A stretch of 64,000 bases of DNA from Ochotona curzoniae (Eukaryota; Chordata; Mammalia; Lagomorpha; Ochotonidae). A model generated the notes under the pieces. That model saw only the letters and a program-made list of their open reading frames with translations, made no database searches and was not told the origin of the DNA. Both the position numbers and the translations under genes were made by a program. Each line of letters begins with the position of its first letter. Within the stretch, counting starts at the first letter, position 1. Shown here in pieces: positions 38,001-50,800 of this stretch. The stretch lies in NCBI RefSeq assembly GCF_017591425.1, contig NW_024467101.1, positions 10,738,918-10,802,917 on the forward strand, written 5' to 3'.

Positions 38001-41000
38001 TGTCCTATGTCCCCTACCCACTGACCAACACACTGGGCCTCTGGGGCGTCAGCAAGGCAGAAACCATTGTCCATGTGGGATAAAACAGGAGCAGTGACTC
38101 AGAGAGTCAACAGCCTGCAGAGTACAAATCCAAGGCCAGAGACGATCTGGACCTCACTCAACTTTTTTGGCCAAAGGAGGCCTGCGTGGAGTTCATGGAC
38201 TCTGTACTCTCATCCTCATCAACCTGAGCAATGAAACGGAAAAATAAACAGATCACTAGATGAAGGGCTGGCCCAGCTGCTGCACCAGCTGGCCTATGAT
38301 CTGTTTGTCAAAGACGTTAAGCTGTGGCTTCAGTCTCATGGGATTGCCCCAAGCTGCGTTGGCCACAAGAATAAATCTCTCAGTGATGGACTTCAACCTT
38401 CCCCAGTGATGGACCTGTGCATGTCTTTGCTAGAGAAAAACCTCAACCAGGTACATGGCACTCCTACTAAGTAATAACAAATGGAGAGAACTATAACAAT
38501 GACAATGATGGAGAGTAATTATCATGTGCCAGGCACAGGCTCACCTACAGAACACCCACTGCAAGGATGGGAGGTGGCTCCTGACCCAGTCTCCATGGTG
38601 CAAATGAGGAAACTGTGGCTCAGGGTGAAGTCATTCACCAAGGGCTCCAGCTACAGAGCCTTCATCCATGGCTTCTTCCAGGTTCAAAGAATCCACATAG
38701 AGCAAACTTACACACACATGAGTGAATCAGGGAATAGTATGAGTTCAGCTGCACAGCTTGTGGCCTGTGTGTAGAGAAGGAGTCAGTGTCCGAACAGATT
38801 GGAGAGGGCTCATGGGAGTACACCTCACTGCCCAGAATCAGAGTGCTTCCAGAGAGAACGGAGACAACTAGAACCTTCCAGGAGCATGAGCAAGGCCCTT
38901 CAGGGACTGCTAACACTCTCCAAATGCTTGACCCACTAAAGGAAATAACCTTTCCAATCCCATCATCACCCACAAACCTCAATCTGAACATCTTTGGTCC
39001 TGTATTTCTCTTGATGTGATGTTTAGGCCACCAACGAGATTCTCATGCAGCCACGTGGCCTGGTGCCACCCCATGGCTTGATCTTTTCCCCATAGCCACT
39101 CCCCCTTGCCCAACACCTGACATTCTAACCACCACGGCTACACCTACCAGACCAGGCTTCACCTCCCCAACCCACTCCACTCCTACTGTGCCCCTCCTCA
39201 CCTGTCACCTGGCTATCCCTACTTGTCCTTCATGACACATTTCCTAAGAAGCACACGCCAGTGCTTGCACCCCACTCCCTGTCTGAGTGGATTGTCCCTC
39301 CACCACCACAGCCTCTGGAGTCAGCCAGACCTGGATTTGTTCAAGTCACTTTGCCTCTTTAAGCTTCACTTTCCACGTCTGGGATAAGAAACTCTTCCCC
39401 ATGGTTGGACTGAGAGGTAGAATGAGGTACTGTGGGTCAAGGACTTCTGCCGGCAGATGGCACAGAAGCATCACTCATGAAATGTTACTTTTGCACTTAT
39501 AAGGAGGGCATTTACTCCTGCATTTTCACTGCATGTTTTGCACTAGATGCTGAGGGGTAAAGAAAGGACTAAAATGCACCATACACTTGGAAGAATTACA
39601 TCTGTTGGGGGAGTGAGTGTGTGTGTGTGTGTGTGTGTGTGCCATAATAGTACTGTGGCTTGTTATAGAACAGGTACCATGGTAACTGTTTGACCTGCAC
39701 TTCCTTGTCACAGTTGTAGGAAGAAGAAACAACTGGCATGATTGTTACTTTGCTGATATGAGTCAACGGCCCAGAGACTTAAAGACTTTTGCTACCCACC
39801 CTGTAGCCAGTGGGCACAAAACCAGCTGGGTTGGACCTGCTCCACTTTCTTCTTCCACACCAGATACAGGACACACAGAAGTTTGTGGAGAGGCAGGTGT
39901 TTGGCTGAGTGGTCAAGTCTACCACCTATTGGAGTGCCTGGGTTTGAGCTCCAGCTTCCCCATTTCTGGAGATGACTGTAGTGATGGTTACATAGTTAGG
40001 TCCCTGCCAGGAGACCTAGGCTGAGTTTCCAGCTCCCAAGTGTAGTTTGACCCACCCTGGGCCACTGCAGTTACTTGGAGAGTTAATCAACAGATGAAAA
40101 CTCTTTCTGTCCTCATTCTCTGCCATACTACCTCTCTAAGAATTAGTAAGTTCATGAAATGGAAAGTTGCTTATTTATGGGCTGCCACAATGGCTCAACT
40201 GGCTAATCCTCTGTCTCCAAGCACCAGCATTCCATATGGGCACCAGTTCATGTCCCAGCTGCTCCTTTTCTGGTCCAGATCCCTGCTTTTGGTCTAGAAA
40301 ACCAGTAAAGGATAGCTGAAAGCCATGAGACCCTGCACCTGTGTGGGAGACCCAGAAGAAGCTCTTGGCTCCTGGCTTCAGACTGATGCAGCTCGGGCTT
40401 TTGCAGCATTTTCAGATCTCTTTCTCTCCTATTTTCCGTAAATCTGCCTTTCCAATAAAAAATAAAATGTTTATCTTTTTTTGGAAAGTTGCTTATTTTG
40501 GGTGCAAAAAATTCTGTCCTGAAATCCACACTTTTTTATAATAATCATTTTCCAGGAGCTTTGGGAATTGTCTTCATACAAGTCCAAATCATTGGACTCG
40601 TCCTTTACCTTGTACAGTCTGCAGGTCTTCACTGGACTACCGGAGCTAACAGGTACAGAGACACGATGAGAGAGAAACCTTTCTGGTGAGTGAGGCCAGA
40701 GATCCCCAGCGCACAGATTTCTGCTTTGAGCCACAAATAATGTCTGGAAGTGGCAGTGAAGAGTGGAAGGACAGGAAGGAGACCCAGATCACATCTCAAG
40801 AAAGGGAATGAGACACCACATACCACACTCCCCGCTGTCTTCTCTCCCTAGCTGCTCCTGTTGCTTTACAGGTATTTCCTGTAAGCAGCCAGGGCACTGC
40901 TTTCTTGGAAGAATTAAAAAAAAAAAAAACCCTGCTTTGCGCCCAGGCAGATTTTGCACGCTTGAAGGATATTTATAGCCAGCCTCTCGGAGGTTCCTCG

Positions 41001-41832
41001 TCTCCTCCACGGCTCTCTTGCAAATGAAGCACTTAAATCATTTCGCAATAATGTTGTCTTTTTAATAAGCCTAGTCACACAGAGCTTGATGAGACACAAC
41101 AAGATCCAGCAATGCTGCTACTACCAACGCTCTCCTTCCTGCCGAGACAGGGGTGGGGTGCAGAGGCTGTGAGCAGAGCAGGGATCTTAGAGCATGATGC
41201 ATGGCCCTGAGGCAGATCCCATCCCCTAGCTATTGCCACAAACTGCCACATCAGAAAGCAGAGTCGTGGGCAGGAGACATCTTCTACCCCTTCTCTGGCT
41301 TAGCGGTGTCCAAAGTGTGGTCCCTGGACCAGCAGCTGCAATGTTATCTGAGAATCTGTTGGGAACACAGAACCTACAGACGGAAGCTGAGGCTCGAGAA
41401 TAGTGGTCTGTGTCCTAACACATCCTGTATGGGATCCAGTCCGTTTTCAGCATGAAAAGGATTATCCCAGAGCAGGTGGACCCCTCTGCATCTGGGTCGC
41501 CAGTGGGATGAAGGGGGGGGGGGAGGCCTTGTTAAGAAGCCCTGGAAGGGATGAGTAGTTGACCTAGCATTGAGAGCATCTGTACAGATTCCCACATTCC
41601 ATCTCTGGTTCCTGACTCCAGCTTCCTGCCCAGTGCAGACTCTGGGAGGCAGAGGTGATGCCTCAAGCCACCCACATGGGAGAGCTGCTCTGAGTTCTTC
41701 AGCCTCTGTCCAGCTCCTGTCATTGTGGGGACTCAGAGGGGGAACCCACAGGTGGAAACCAACTGTCCTCTCCTTCGCAAATAAATAATTGAAAAAGAAA
41801 CTGAAAGACTGCTTTGTCAAACAGTATCATTA

Positions 41833-41863
<31 letters not shown>

Positions 41864-44800
41864 GTGGAAAAGCCCAAATTAAAATGACAGCTTGGGAGAA
41901 TAGCATTAGCACTGATTTGAGTCCTGGCTGCTCCACTTGCAACCTGGCTACCTGCTAATGCATCTGGGAAAGCAGCTGAAGATGGTCCAAGCGTTTGGGC
42001 CCCGCCATTCACACAAGAAACCCTGGTGGAGCTCTCCTGGCTGCTGGCTTCGTCCTAACCTAGCCCTGCCCCAGGCTTTGTGACCATTTGGGACAATGAA
42101 GCAGTGACTGGATCGAAGACCTTTAACTCTACCTTTCAAATATTACCTTAAAAAAAAATAACAGACTATACAGGACACGCACCAAAATGGCAGACACTTG
42201 GGGAAATGAATTAGTGGGTGGCAGATATTCCCTATATTGCTTCACTAATAAAACATTTTTAAAAATGATTATTTAAAAGTCATCAGCCAATTCCATGAGA
42301 GCAAACATGGGACTTGGAGTCACACACTTTCAGCTCTTGCAAGAAGAGCTTCCTCAACTGGAGGAGAGGGGATATAGGGCCATTGAGCAGCAGAGCAGAT
42401 AGGCGCCCAGCAGAGGCGTCAGCACACACTGGGGCAGTGGAGTTTGTAGCCAGAAGTGGATTTCCACTCTCTTCAACTTTCATTTCCCTTTGCTTTGAAT
42501 TTCTTTATTTTTAAAATCTTGGTTTTGGACCTGGCGCAGTAGCCTAGCTCCTACAGTCTTGTCTTGCACGCGCCAGGATCCCATATGGGTGCTGGTTTTA
42601 ACCCCGGCGACCCCGCTTCCCATCCAGCTCCCTACTTGTGGCCTGGGAAAGCAATCGGACATGGCCCAAAGCCTTGGGACCTTGTACCTGCGTGGGAGAC
42701 CCTAGAAGAAACTCAGGGCTCCTGGCTTCGGATCAGCTCAGCTCTGGCTGTTGCGGCCGTTTGGAGAGTGAATCAATGAACGGATTATCTTCCTCTCTGT
42801 CTCTCCACCTCTCTGGTATATCTGACTTTCCAGCAAAGATAAATAAATCATTTTTTTTTTACTCTTGGTTTTTTTCAAGGCCCCACCCAGACCTCCTTTT
42901 GTAACCACACGTGATGCCAACTCAGATGCCAAGAGCCTGGGCAGAGTCTCACAGAGGGGCCAGCACTCATTTGCCTAGCTCAGGTATTAGAAGCCTGAGC
43001 AGCTGCTCCTCCTTGTACAAGTGCTCCGTCCCCAAGCAAGTGTCATTAGCCATGTATGTTAACAACCGTATTCATCTCACGCCTGCAAATCTCCCACCTG
43101 GGCCGCCAGCGTCACAAATCCCCGCGTCTCATCTGACAGCTTATGATGAATGACGACATCAAATGTCAGCTCAGCGGGAAGACTCTCTACTGGGATATTC
43201 CCAAGCAACTCCCGGCTCTCTACCCATGGCTGCTTCCAAGAACCAGAGATGGGTTGTGTACCAGTTCCTCTCCTTCCGGTCTTTACCGCAAGAGGGCGCA
43301 GCCTTGCGAAACAACCTCTCAGCGTAACTCCGAAGACGCTGCGCTGCAGTGACCACTCCTACCAAGATCAGCCTCTCCTTTCCCTGCCCTGGCAGTCTCC
43401 ACGGCGGACACTTTAATGTGCCTGCAGGAGTGGGCACGAGTTGAGCAGACAGAGAACCTCTTGGTGTGGAGAATGGACCCTGTCCCTTTGGGATGACAAA
43501 GAAGGCGTGAAACAGACATAGACCCTTCTCAAATTTCATTCAACCCTCCAAAAGAGCCAGCCAGGCTCACCTTTAACTGTCCACATGCGAAGAAGGTTGT
43601 GTTTTGTTGGCTTCCTCATCAGACCAGTTACACTTACCAGCACCCCTCAACAAACCAACAGCATCCATAACTAATCATACCAGCCATAGAAAGCTCTAGT
43701 TTGGGGGTAGGTATTCGGTCCAGCAATTAACATGCTGGCTGGGACATCCATGTCCCATATCAGAGTCACCAGGCTTGGTTGCTCAGCTCTGTTCCTAACT
43801 CCAGTGTCCTGCCAGTGGGTACCGTGGGAGGCAGCAATGAGAGCTCAAGTGACTGAATTCCAGACATCCATGTGGGAAACCTCGAGTGCATCCCTAGCTG
43901 CCAGTTTCAGTTCTCTGGCTGTTGCAGGCATCTGGAAAGTGAGCCAATTGATTGGGGCTTTCCATTTATCCCTCTGCCTTTCACATCAATACATTACTTT
44001 AAAAAAAATATTTGCAAGGCAGAATGACAAAAGAGAAAGAGGGAGAAAAAAGAGAAAGAGTTCTTATATCCACTGGTTCACTCCCCAGATTCCAGATGGC
44101 TGCCACAGCCAGGGCTAGAGCAAGCTGAATCCAAGAGCTAGGGATTTGGTTTGGGTCTTCTGTATGAGTGACAGGAAGCAAAGTTCTTCTTACTCTGCCG
44201 TCTCAGGTGCACTCACAGGGAGCTGGATCAGAAGCAGGTCATCCAGAGCTCAAACAGTACTTGGATGAAAAACAACCAAGCCCCAGTCTTGCTCTTTGCT
44301 GACAAATATCACCCTGCATTGCTTCAGGACCTTTATCATGGACCAGCTGCCTCTGCTCCTTCTAATGGACCTGCGCAGACTTCAGACTATGCAGGTCCAG
44401 AACCAGACATTAAACTTGGAGAGAAGTCCTCCTGGAATACTTAGGCAAAACTGCCTCCACTGGACACCCTATCCCTATGACTTCTCTCTGCTTTGTATTC
44501 TGTAGCAAGGCACCCGTTTGCTTGTGGTCTGTCTCCCTCTGTTGGCCCAGAGACCAGAGATGGCAGGACGTGACCCTATCTCTAGCTATATCCAAGTTGC
44601 TCCACTGAACTCCCAATGTCTGAGACATGCAGATACACATCTGTCCAACAGGGAACACACAAATTTCATTTACCCTTCAGAACAACTTTGCTGATCACCT
44701 TGAGTTTCAGGGAGAAACAGACCTGGGATTAAATTTTACCAAGGCTGCAAAAAATGAGAGGTGAGGTCCAAAAACCTCAGAATCAGAAATCAACAACACC

Positions 44801-47800
44801 TTCCAACATAATGTTTTTCTTTTTAAAATAATCTCAATGATTGCAAAAATTTCATGAAGTATAAAAGATCAGATTGCTAAAGCAAGATCGGATTCCACCA
44901 CACAGATTGTCTAATCCTGACCCACAAACCCTATATTTATTTGAAATTTAAAATGTTTATATTAGGATCATCATAGATTTGTTCATATTAATTTACACTC
45001 TTTTTTAAAAATTGGGTTGAAATATCAGTGACCTTGCTCACGACTTGTTGTTAATCCTTTCCATGTTGAGCTTTCATCAAGGACCTCCAATCTTGAAAAT
45101 TCTACGTGGAGCAGCAGCAGTTTCCTCCAACAGCTCCTCCTAGGACCAGAGCTCACAGATCATGTGTCATGTTAGAGGGTATGAACTTGTTTAGGACTTT
45201 GTCTGCATAGGCAGCAGCCTTGCTTGGGAGGGCAGGAAGTATCTGGTTCTTGTCCTCATCACCGGCCATGAACTTGACACTGAATTCAAAAGAAAAGGCG
45301 TCTGCCGCCCACAGCCCCGAGAGCATCACACAAACCCCAGCAGAATCTGTTCTGGCTGGTCGTCCCTCTCCATGCACTCTGAGTTTGATAGTTACCCCAC
45401 AGATATATTAACACCCTGACCATAGTGACACGCGCCCCAAATCCACATATTCTGTACATTTAAAAACGTTTTACATATGGAATCACATTTTAGAAGCAGC
45501 AGTCCCTCTCTGGATGCATGGTTTCACTTTACATGACTTCAGACGTCTGGCTCTTAAGACAATAGTTATCTGAAAATATCCATTGAAAATGCCAGACATG
45601 GACGATTCGTAACTTTTCAACTGAACACTAACCTGAGTAGCATTGCTCCCCTGCTCTGTCCTGCCTGGGAAAGACTCATCCCTTTGTCCAGAGGATCCAC
45701 ACTGTGGACACTACCTACCCTTCAACCAGTTGGTAACCATCATGGTTATCAGACGGAGTATTGCGGTGTCACACTCAGGTAACCCTACGGAGCAGACTAG
45801 GGCTTGATCACAATGCCTGTATCTTCACCTCCAACTCATTACCTCCTCTCAATACATAGGCACTCATCATCTCACATCATAAGCAGGGTGAACCAAGACA
45901 TTAGGATCAAGAGACCACAGTCATGTAACTTTTATTTCAGTATACTATTATCTTTACCATCATTTATTATTGCTTATAGTTCATCACTTGCTGAGCCTAA
46001 TTTATAATGTAAGCTTTACAGTCTCAGGTGTGTGTGAGAGAGAGAGAGAGAAATGAAATCAAACACAGAGTTCAGCCCTGTCTGTGACTTTAGGAATCCA
46101 CTGGAAGTCCCTTTGCTTTGACCAAATGCTTATGAAGATGCTCCATGCTATCACAGGTGCCTCTCTGTTCTGTGAAGACCCATGGGGTCAACCTGGCAGC
46201 CCTTACAGGTAAGGTAAAAATGGCAGAGCTCAGTGGTTCCTGTGGAAGCCACCAGCCCTGCCATGGCAATGGCCAACAGCAGCAGACCACACGTGTGGCT
46301 GCATACCAGTAAACCATGTGGACAGAAGCTGTCGGTTGGGTTGGATCGGCCAGTTGGTTGGTCCTTTGGGGTTTTTTTTGTTCCTCCCATGTGACAAACG
46401 TGGCTACAACGTGCTTGTCTTCACAGACACAGGGCTAAGATTCTGCAGTATACAAGGCTGCTTCAAGAGGCTCAGAGAGGGGCAATATTTATCCAATAGT
46501 TAAGTTGCTTGCATCCCACATCGGTGTTCTCTTCCAGCCCCTGACTCTAGTATTCCTGCTCATGCAGACCATGGAGGTAGTAGGGGGTGGCTCAAGTAAC
46601 TAGGTTCCTACTGTGTGGGAGACCTGCACTCAGTTTTCAGTTCCTTCCTTTGGTCCTGCCCAGCCCAGCCATGGTGGGCACTACCAGGTGGGAGTTTTCT
46701 ATATCTGTTTGTTTTCTCTCTCTCTCTCTTCAATTCTTCCTCTTTCTTTCTCTCTTCCTCAAATAGATTTTTAAAATCTTTTAAAGGTTTGTGGAGGGCC
46801 AGTACTGTAGCTTAGTGGTGCTGGAATTCCATATGAGTGTCTGTTGGTATTCCTGGTCCTCCACTTATGATTCAGTCTCTTGTTAACACACCTGGAAAAG
46901 CAGTAAAGTCCCTGGGCCTCAGTATCCACATGGGAAACCCAGAAGAAACTCCCTGGCTCCTGGCTTTGACCTGGCCTACCACTGGCTATTACAGCCATTT
47001 TGGGGGTCAACCAGTGAACAGACTCACTCTTTCTCTCTCTGCTTTGTTTTCTCTGTTACTCTAACTTTCAAATACATAGGTAAAATTTTTAAAAGGGTTA
47101 ATGCAAAATGAAATTTAAATGTAACTATTTTTCAGTTAAAAAAAATTGGAATCCATGCCTAGTTAGGCCTCCTTTCATGAGCTTAATGGCCAAGTGAATT
47201 AAGGAGCATTTGGACTCTTGGTTCCAGCCCTCCTCCCCTTAGGAAGTGCCTATTCATTTCAATTGGCCCATGCCTATTTTCTAGGGAGTATGTGTCCCAG
47301 TTGATTAAAGGAAGGTCTTTACATGTTCTGAATGCTTTCTGCCACATGTATATATCACATATTTCAGTTCTAAGTACACAGCGCCTTCATTTCATGCTTG
47401 GATCAACAGAGGTTTACTACTGCAGTATAGTCAAATTTATCATTGGATTTTTGTGACTCAAGACAATTTTCACTTGGGGCCAGTATCGTAGCACAGTGAA
47501 TAAAGCCACTGCCTGGGACTCTGCCATCCCAGATGGTTATCCATTCATGTCTCAGCAGCTCCACAACAGGAGAAGATGGCCCAAGCCCATGGGTCCTTGC
47601 CACCCATACGGGAGATGAAGTTTCTCCCTCCTGACTTTGGCTCTGACTCAGCCTTGGCCATAGTGACTGTCTAAAGAATGAATTAGCGAATGGAAGATCT
47701 CCTCTTTCCATCCCTGCCTTGTAACTCTGACTTTCAAATATTTGAAAACAAAAGAAGAGAAAAATTTCCCTTTGGGACCAGAGGACATGGGTTTGGATCT

Positions 47801-50800
47801 CAGGTCTATAATTGTTGGTCGTGTGGCCTTGGGATCTCCGTTTCTCCCTCTGTCAATGGGTATGATAACAGCATCGTGCCCCAGAGGAAATGTGAACTAT
47901 GCTTGCAGAACAATTAGTACAGCAGCACTGCCATCATGCCCTCCCCCGAAAAGACCTCCCTGACACAAGGGCCCACTAGGAGGGACAGGAGTACCTTGCT
48001 CTCCAACAGATCTGTGCTCTGCCGGAATTCGTTTCGCAGCTTCTCCGATTTTTCTAGCTTCTGCCTTAGTGCTCTAAGCTCCTCCTACAAAAAAGAGACA
48101 CCTTAGCAGAGGCCATTCTGGATGAACCAGTGGTACGTAGTCCCCTTGTGTTAAGCATGATCTAAAGTGGAGGAGAGAGAGTAGCATCCTGCCATGGTGG
48201 ATAAAGCTGCCACCTACAATGCTAGCATGCCATATGAGTGCCAATTCATGTCTTAGCTGTTCCGTATCCAATCCAGTTCCCTGCTAATAGCCTGGGAAAA
48301 GCAACAGAGGATAGCCCAAGTGCTTGCTTGGCCCCCTGCCACCCATATGGAAGACCTACAAGAAGCTTTTTGGCCCAGCCCCAACTATTGTGGTCATGGA
48401 GGCAGCAGAAGAGAGTAAACGAGCAAGTAGGAGATCTTTCTCTCTCTCTGCAGTTCTGACTTTCAAATAAATATTAAAATAAAGGAGTGACCATGGATAA
48501 AAAGTTCAAGTTGGGAACAAGATGCTTTAGGCTTCTGTCACATGGGACGGTGACTGAGTAAATCAACAATGTGTTGTATATTTCAGTACTGCTAAAAGAG
48601 GTGACTTCAGACATTTTTGCCACACACACACACAAACACCTGAGGTGATGGATTTGTCAATTCAACTGATTCAGTCACTGCAAATATACAAGGAGCCTTA
48701 GAAGTTTCATAGACAATGAGCACCATTATACATGGATTTCAGATACTTTTACACCAAAATAAACTCATCTTTTAATTCCATTTTCCCATGAACTTTTTGA
48801 AGGATCCTGAAGTATCAAAATACTAATATTCTACCCTTAAAAAATATATACAATTATTATGTGCCCATTAAAATAGAATGAAAAAAAAGTGGCTGATGAA
48901 GCAGCACTTGGGAGAATGCGGTGCTTTGGCTGTCAGAGTTTTGGGGATTTGGGAATATTCGTCTAGACTTTACTGGGTGAGGTTTTCAGGTTCGTTGTGC
49001 TCCATTTGTAAGGTAACCTAGTTTCTAATGTAAGAAAGAAGAGTATGTGTGTATTTGCTAATTTTTACAAAACGAACCAAGAGGAAGCATATACAAGAAA
49101 CCCGTCAGAAAGTGAGTGGCGGCAGGATGGAAGGGCATGTTTACCTGGGAGGTAAGAAAAGCAAAGCCTCAAAGGTCACAGCATTGAGTCCCTGGGGGTT
49201 GGAGCCATAAGCGTTCCAGACCCCGGGTGGCGAGCACGCACCTAGCCAGAACTCCTCACCCAGCGAGCAGCAAGGCTGCAGACGGGCAAGGGCCCATGCT
49301 GATGGGAGAAGAGGAAATGCAGAAGGGGCACCAAGGGCTGTTGGGTTAGGCACCCCCAGATCTAGAATTATCCACACTGGGGGTACGGGGAGGGGGAGAG
49401 GGTGGTTCCATGCTAAAAGCATGAAGGACAGGCAGGAGAGGGTTATTAAGAGGAAGGGAGAGAGCTGCCACTTTGGGCCCTGCCTGCAGTGTGCACTGAC
49501 CTCCTTGGCTCGGAGCTGTTCATGCCCAATGGTGGCACTCAGCAGGGGCCGGAGGGAGCCAAGGAGCTGCCACCATGGCCAGTCCTTGACTGCCAGGAAC
49601 ACAGCCATATTCTTCTGGATGCACCTGGCTGCCAGTCGGTGGATCTGTCAGGAGGAGAAGGGAGACATGAGACATGAGTGTCCCAGCAGAGGCTGGAAGG
49701 AGGGGAGGCAGGGAGGGGCAGAAGGGGTAGGGCAGGCAGGCTTCTATCCCAGGGGAAAGCTCTGAGTGACCTTTCACCTTCCCAGTTGCCAACCCTTCCC
49801 CCAAAAAACAAAGCCTTCTTTATAGAGTCAGGCTCTCTGTCCCAGGTACACTGCCATTCTTGAGTCTTGCCTCACCAGTAGTGGGAGGAAGTGTAGAAAA
49901 TGTCATATAAGAACACATCATAAGGTGAGGAACTGGCCGGGCAAAACCTAATTCCTGCCATTGCCTGCAGAAAGCAAACATCCAGAACAACCCTGTTAGC
50001 TTCTACTGAGGAGCCTCCTCCCCAGCAGGCCCGGATTACAGCCCACCTGGGATGCATGACCCGAGCACCCACATTTCTAACCCATGTCCAGGGGATGCTG
50101 AGGCTGCTGGTCCAGGGACCACAGTTAGAGAAGCACAGACCAAACCCGCTTCTGTCACGGGTGTGGTTATAATGCCTGATGGAGAAACAGGGGGCAGGGG
50201 GCACAGAGAAGTCAAGTCACCTGCCCAGTGGCACCCAGTTTCTCCCTGGTAGAGCCACAACTTGAACCTTTTCGGCTTGGCTCTAGGCTTATTCTTCACC
50301 TCCACTCTGGGTCACCCCTGGTGCCTGTTAGCTAAGTGCAGTGCTCCAGTAGGTCTGCCCGTAGTGCTTTCATGACCTAATTACTTGACACCTTTTCCTG
50401 CGTTGCCAAGCAGGCACACCTGAGTTCACCAGTTCTCAGAAAGCGGAATGCCTATGTAAAGAAACACTACTCCGGTGGTCGTAGCAATTGATAATGACAA
50501 TACTAAAGTGACACAGGACACCTAAGGTTCATGGAGTAGTTACTTTGTACAATGGACTTTATTAAGCACACTTTTATTCCCCCCTCGTTTCACCTTCATC
50601 CAGCTGCCCAAAGTGGGGAATCAAATATCTGTATCGTTTAGCCCAGAGCTGAGCACGTCTCTCTCTGCAATACAGGAAATGCAGGCGCTGGAGACTTCAG
50701 AAGATGGTAACCTGGGTGGCTCAGGACTGCGGACACCACTTGTTCATTTGTCCTAAAGGCCACAGGGGCTGAGATCTGCCCCTGCCCCATCTGCTTACCC

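Larger units (their letters stand above)
33369..47994 (-). other. MYO18B intron between exons 4 and 5, largest in window
   Basis: 14,626 bp. Contains about thirteen CSINEs in clusters (33.64-34.30, 34.70, 39.9-40.5, 41.5-42.9, 43.7-44.3, 46.5-47.8 kb), several MIRs and three CA/GT microsatellites. It also holds a long plus-strand open frame at 35.1-36.0 kb and a shorter minus-strand one at 45.15-45.38 kb. The adjoining exons join directly (LLESK-VADLTT), so no coding exon is missing here. Confidence 0.88.
48085..49500 (-). other. MYO18B intron between exons 3 and 4
   Basis: 1,416 bp, holding one CSINE (48.18-48.48 kb) and a mariner-like element (48.69-48.82 kb). The rest shows nothing recognisable. 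Confidence 0.85.

Noticed and set aside
49141..49608. 155-residue minus-strand open frame
   Set aside because: Only its first part is real: exon 3 ends at the donor at 49501. The remainder is intron read-through.
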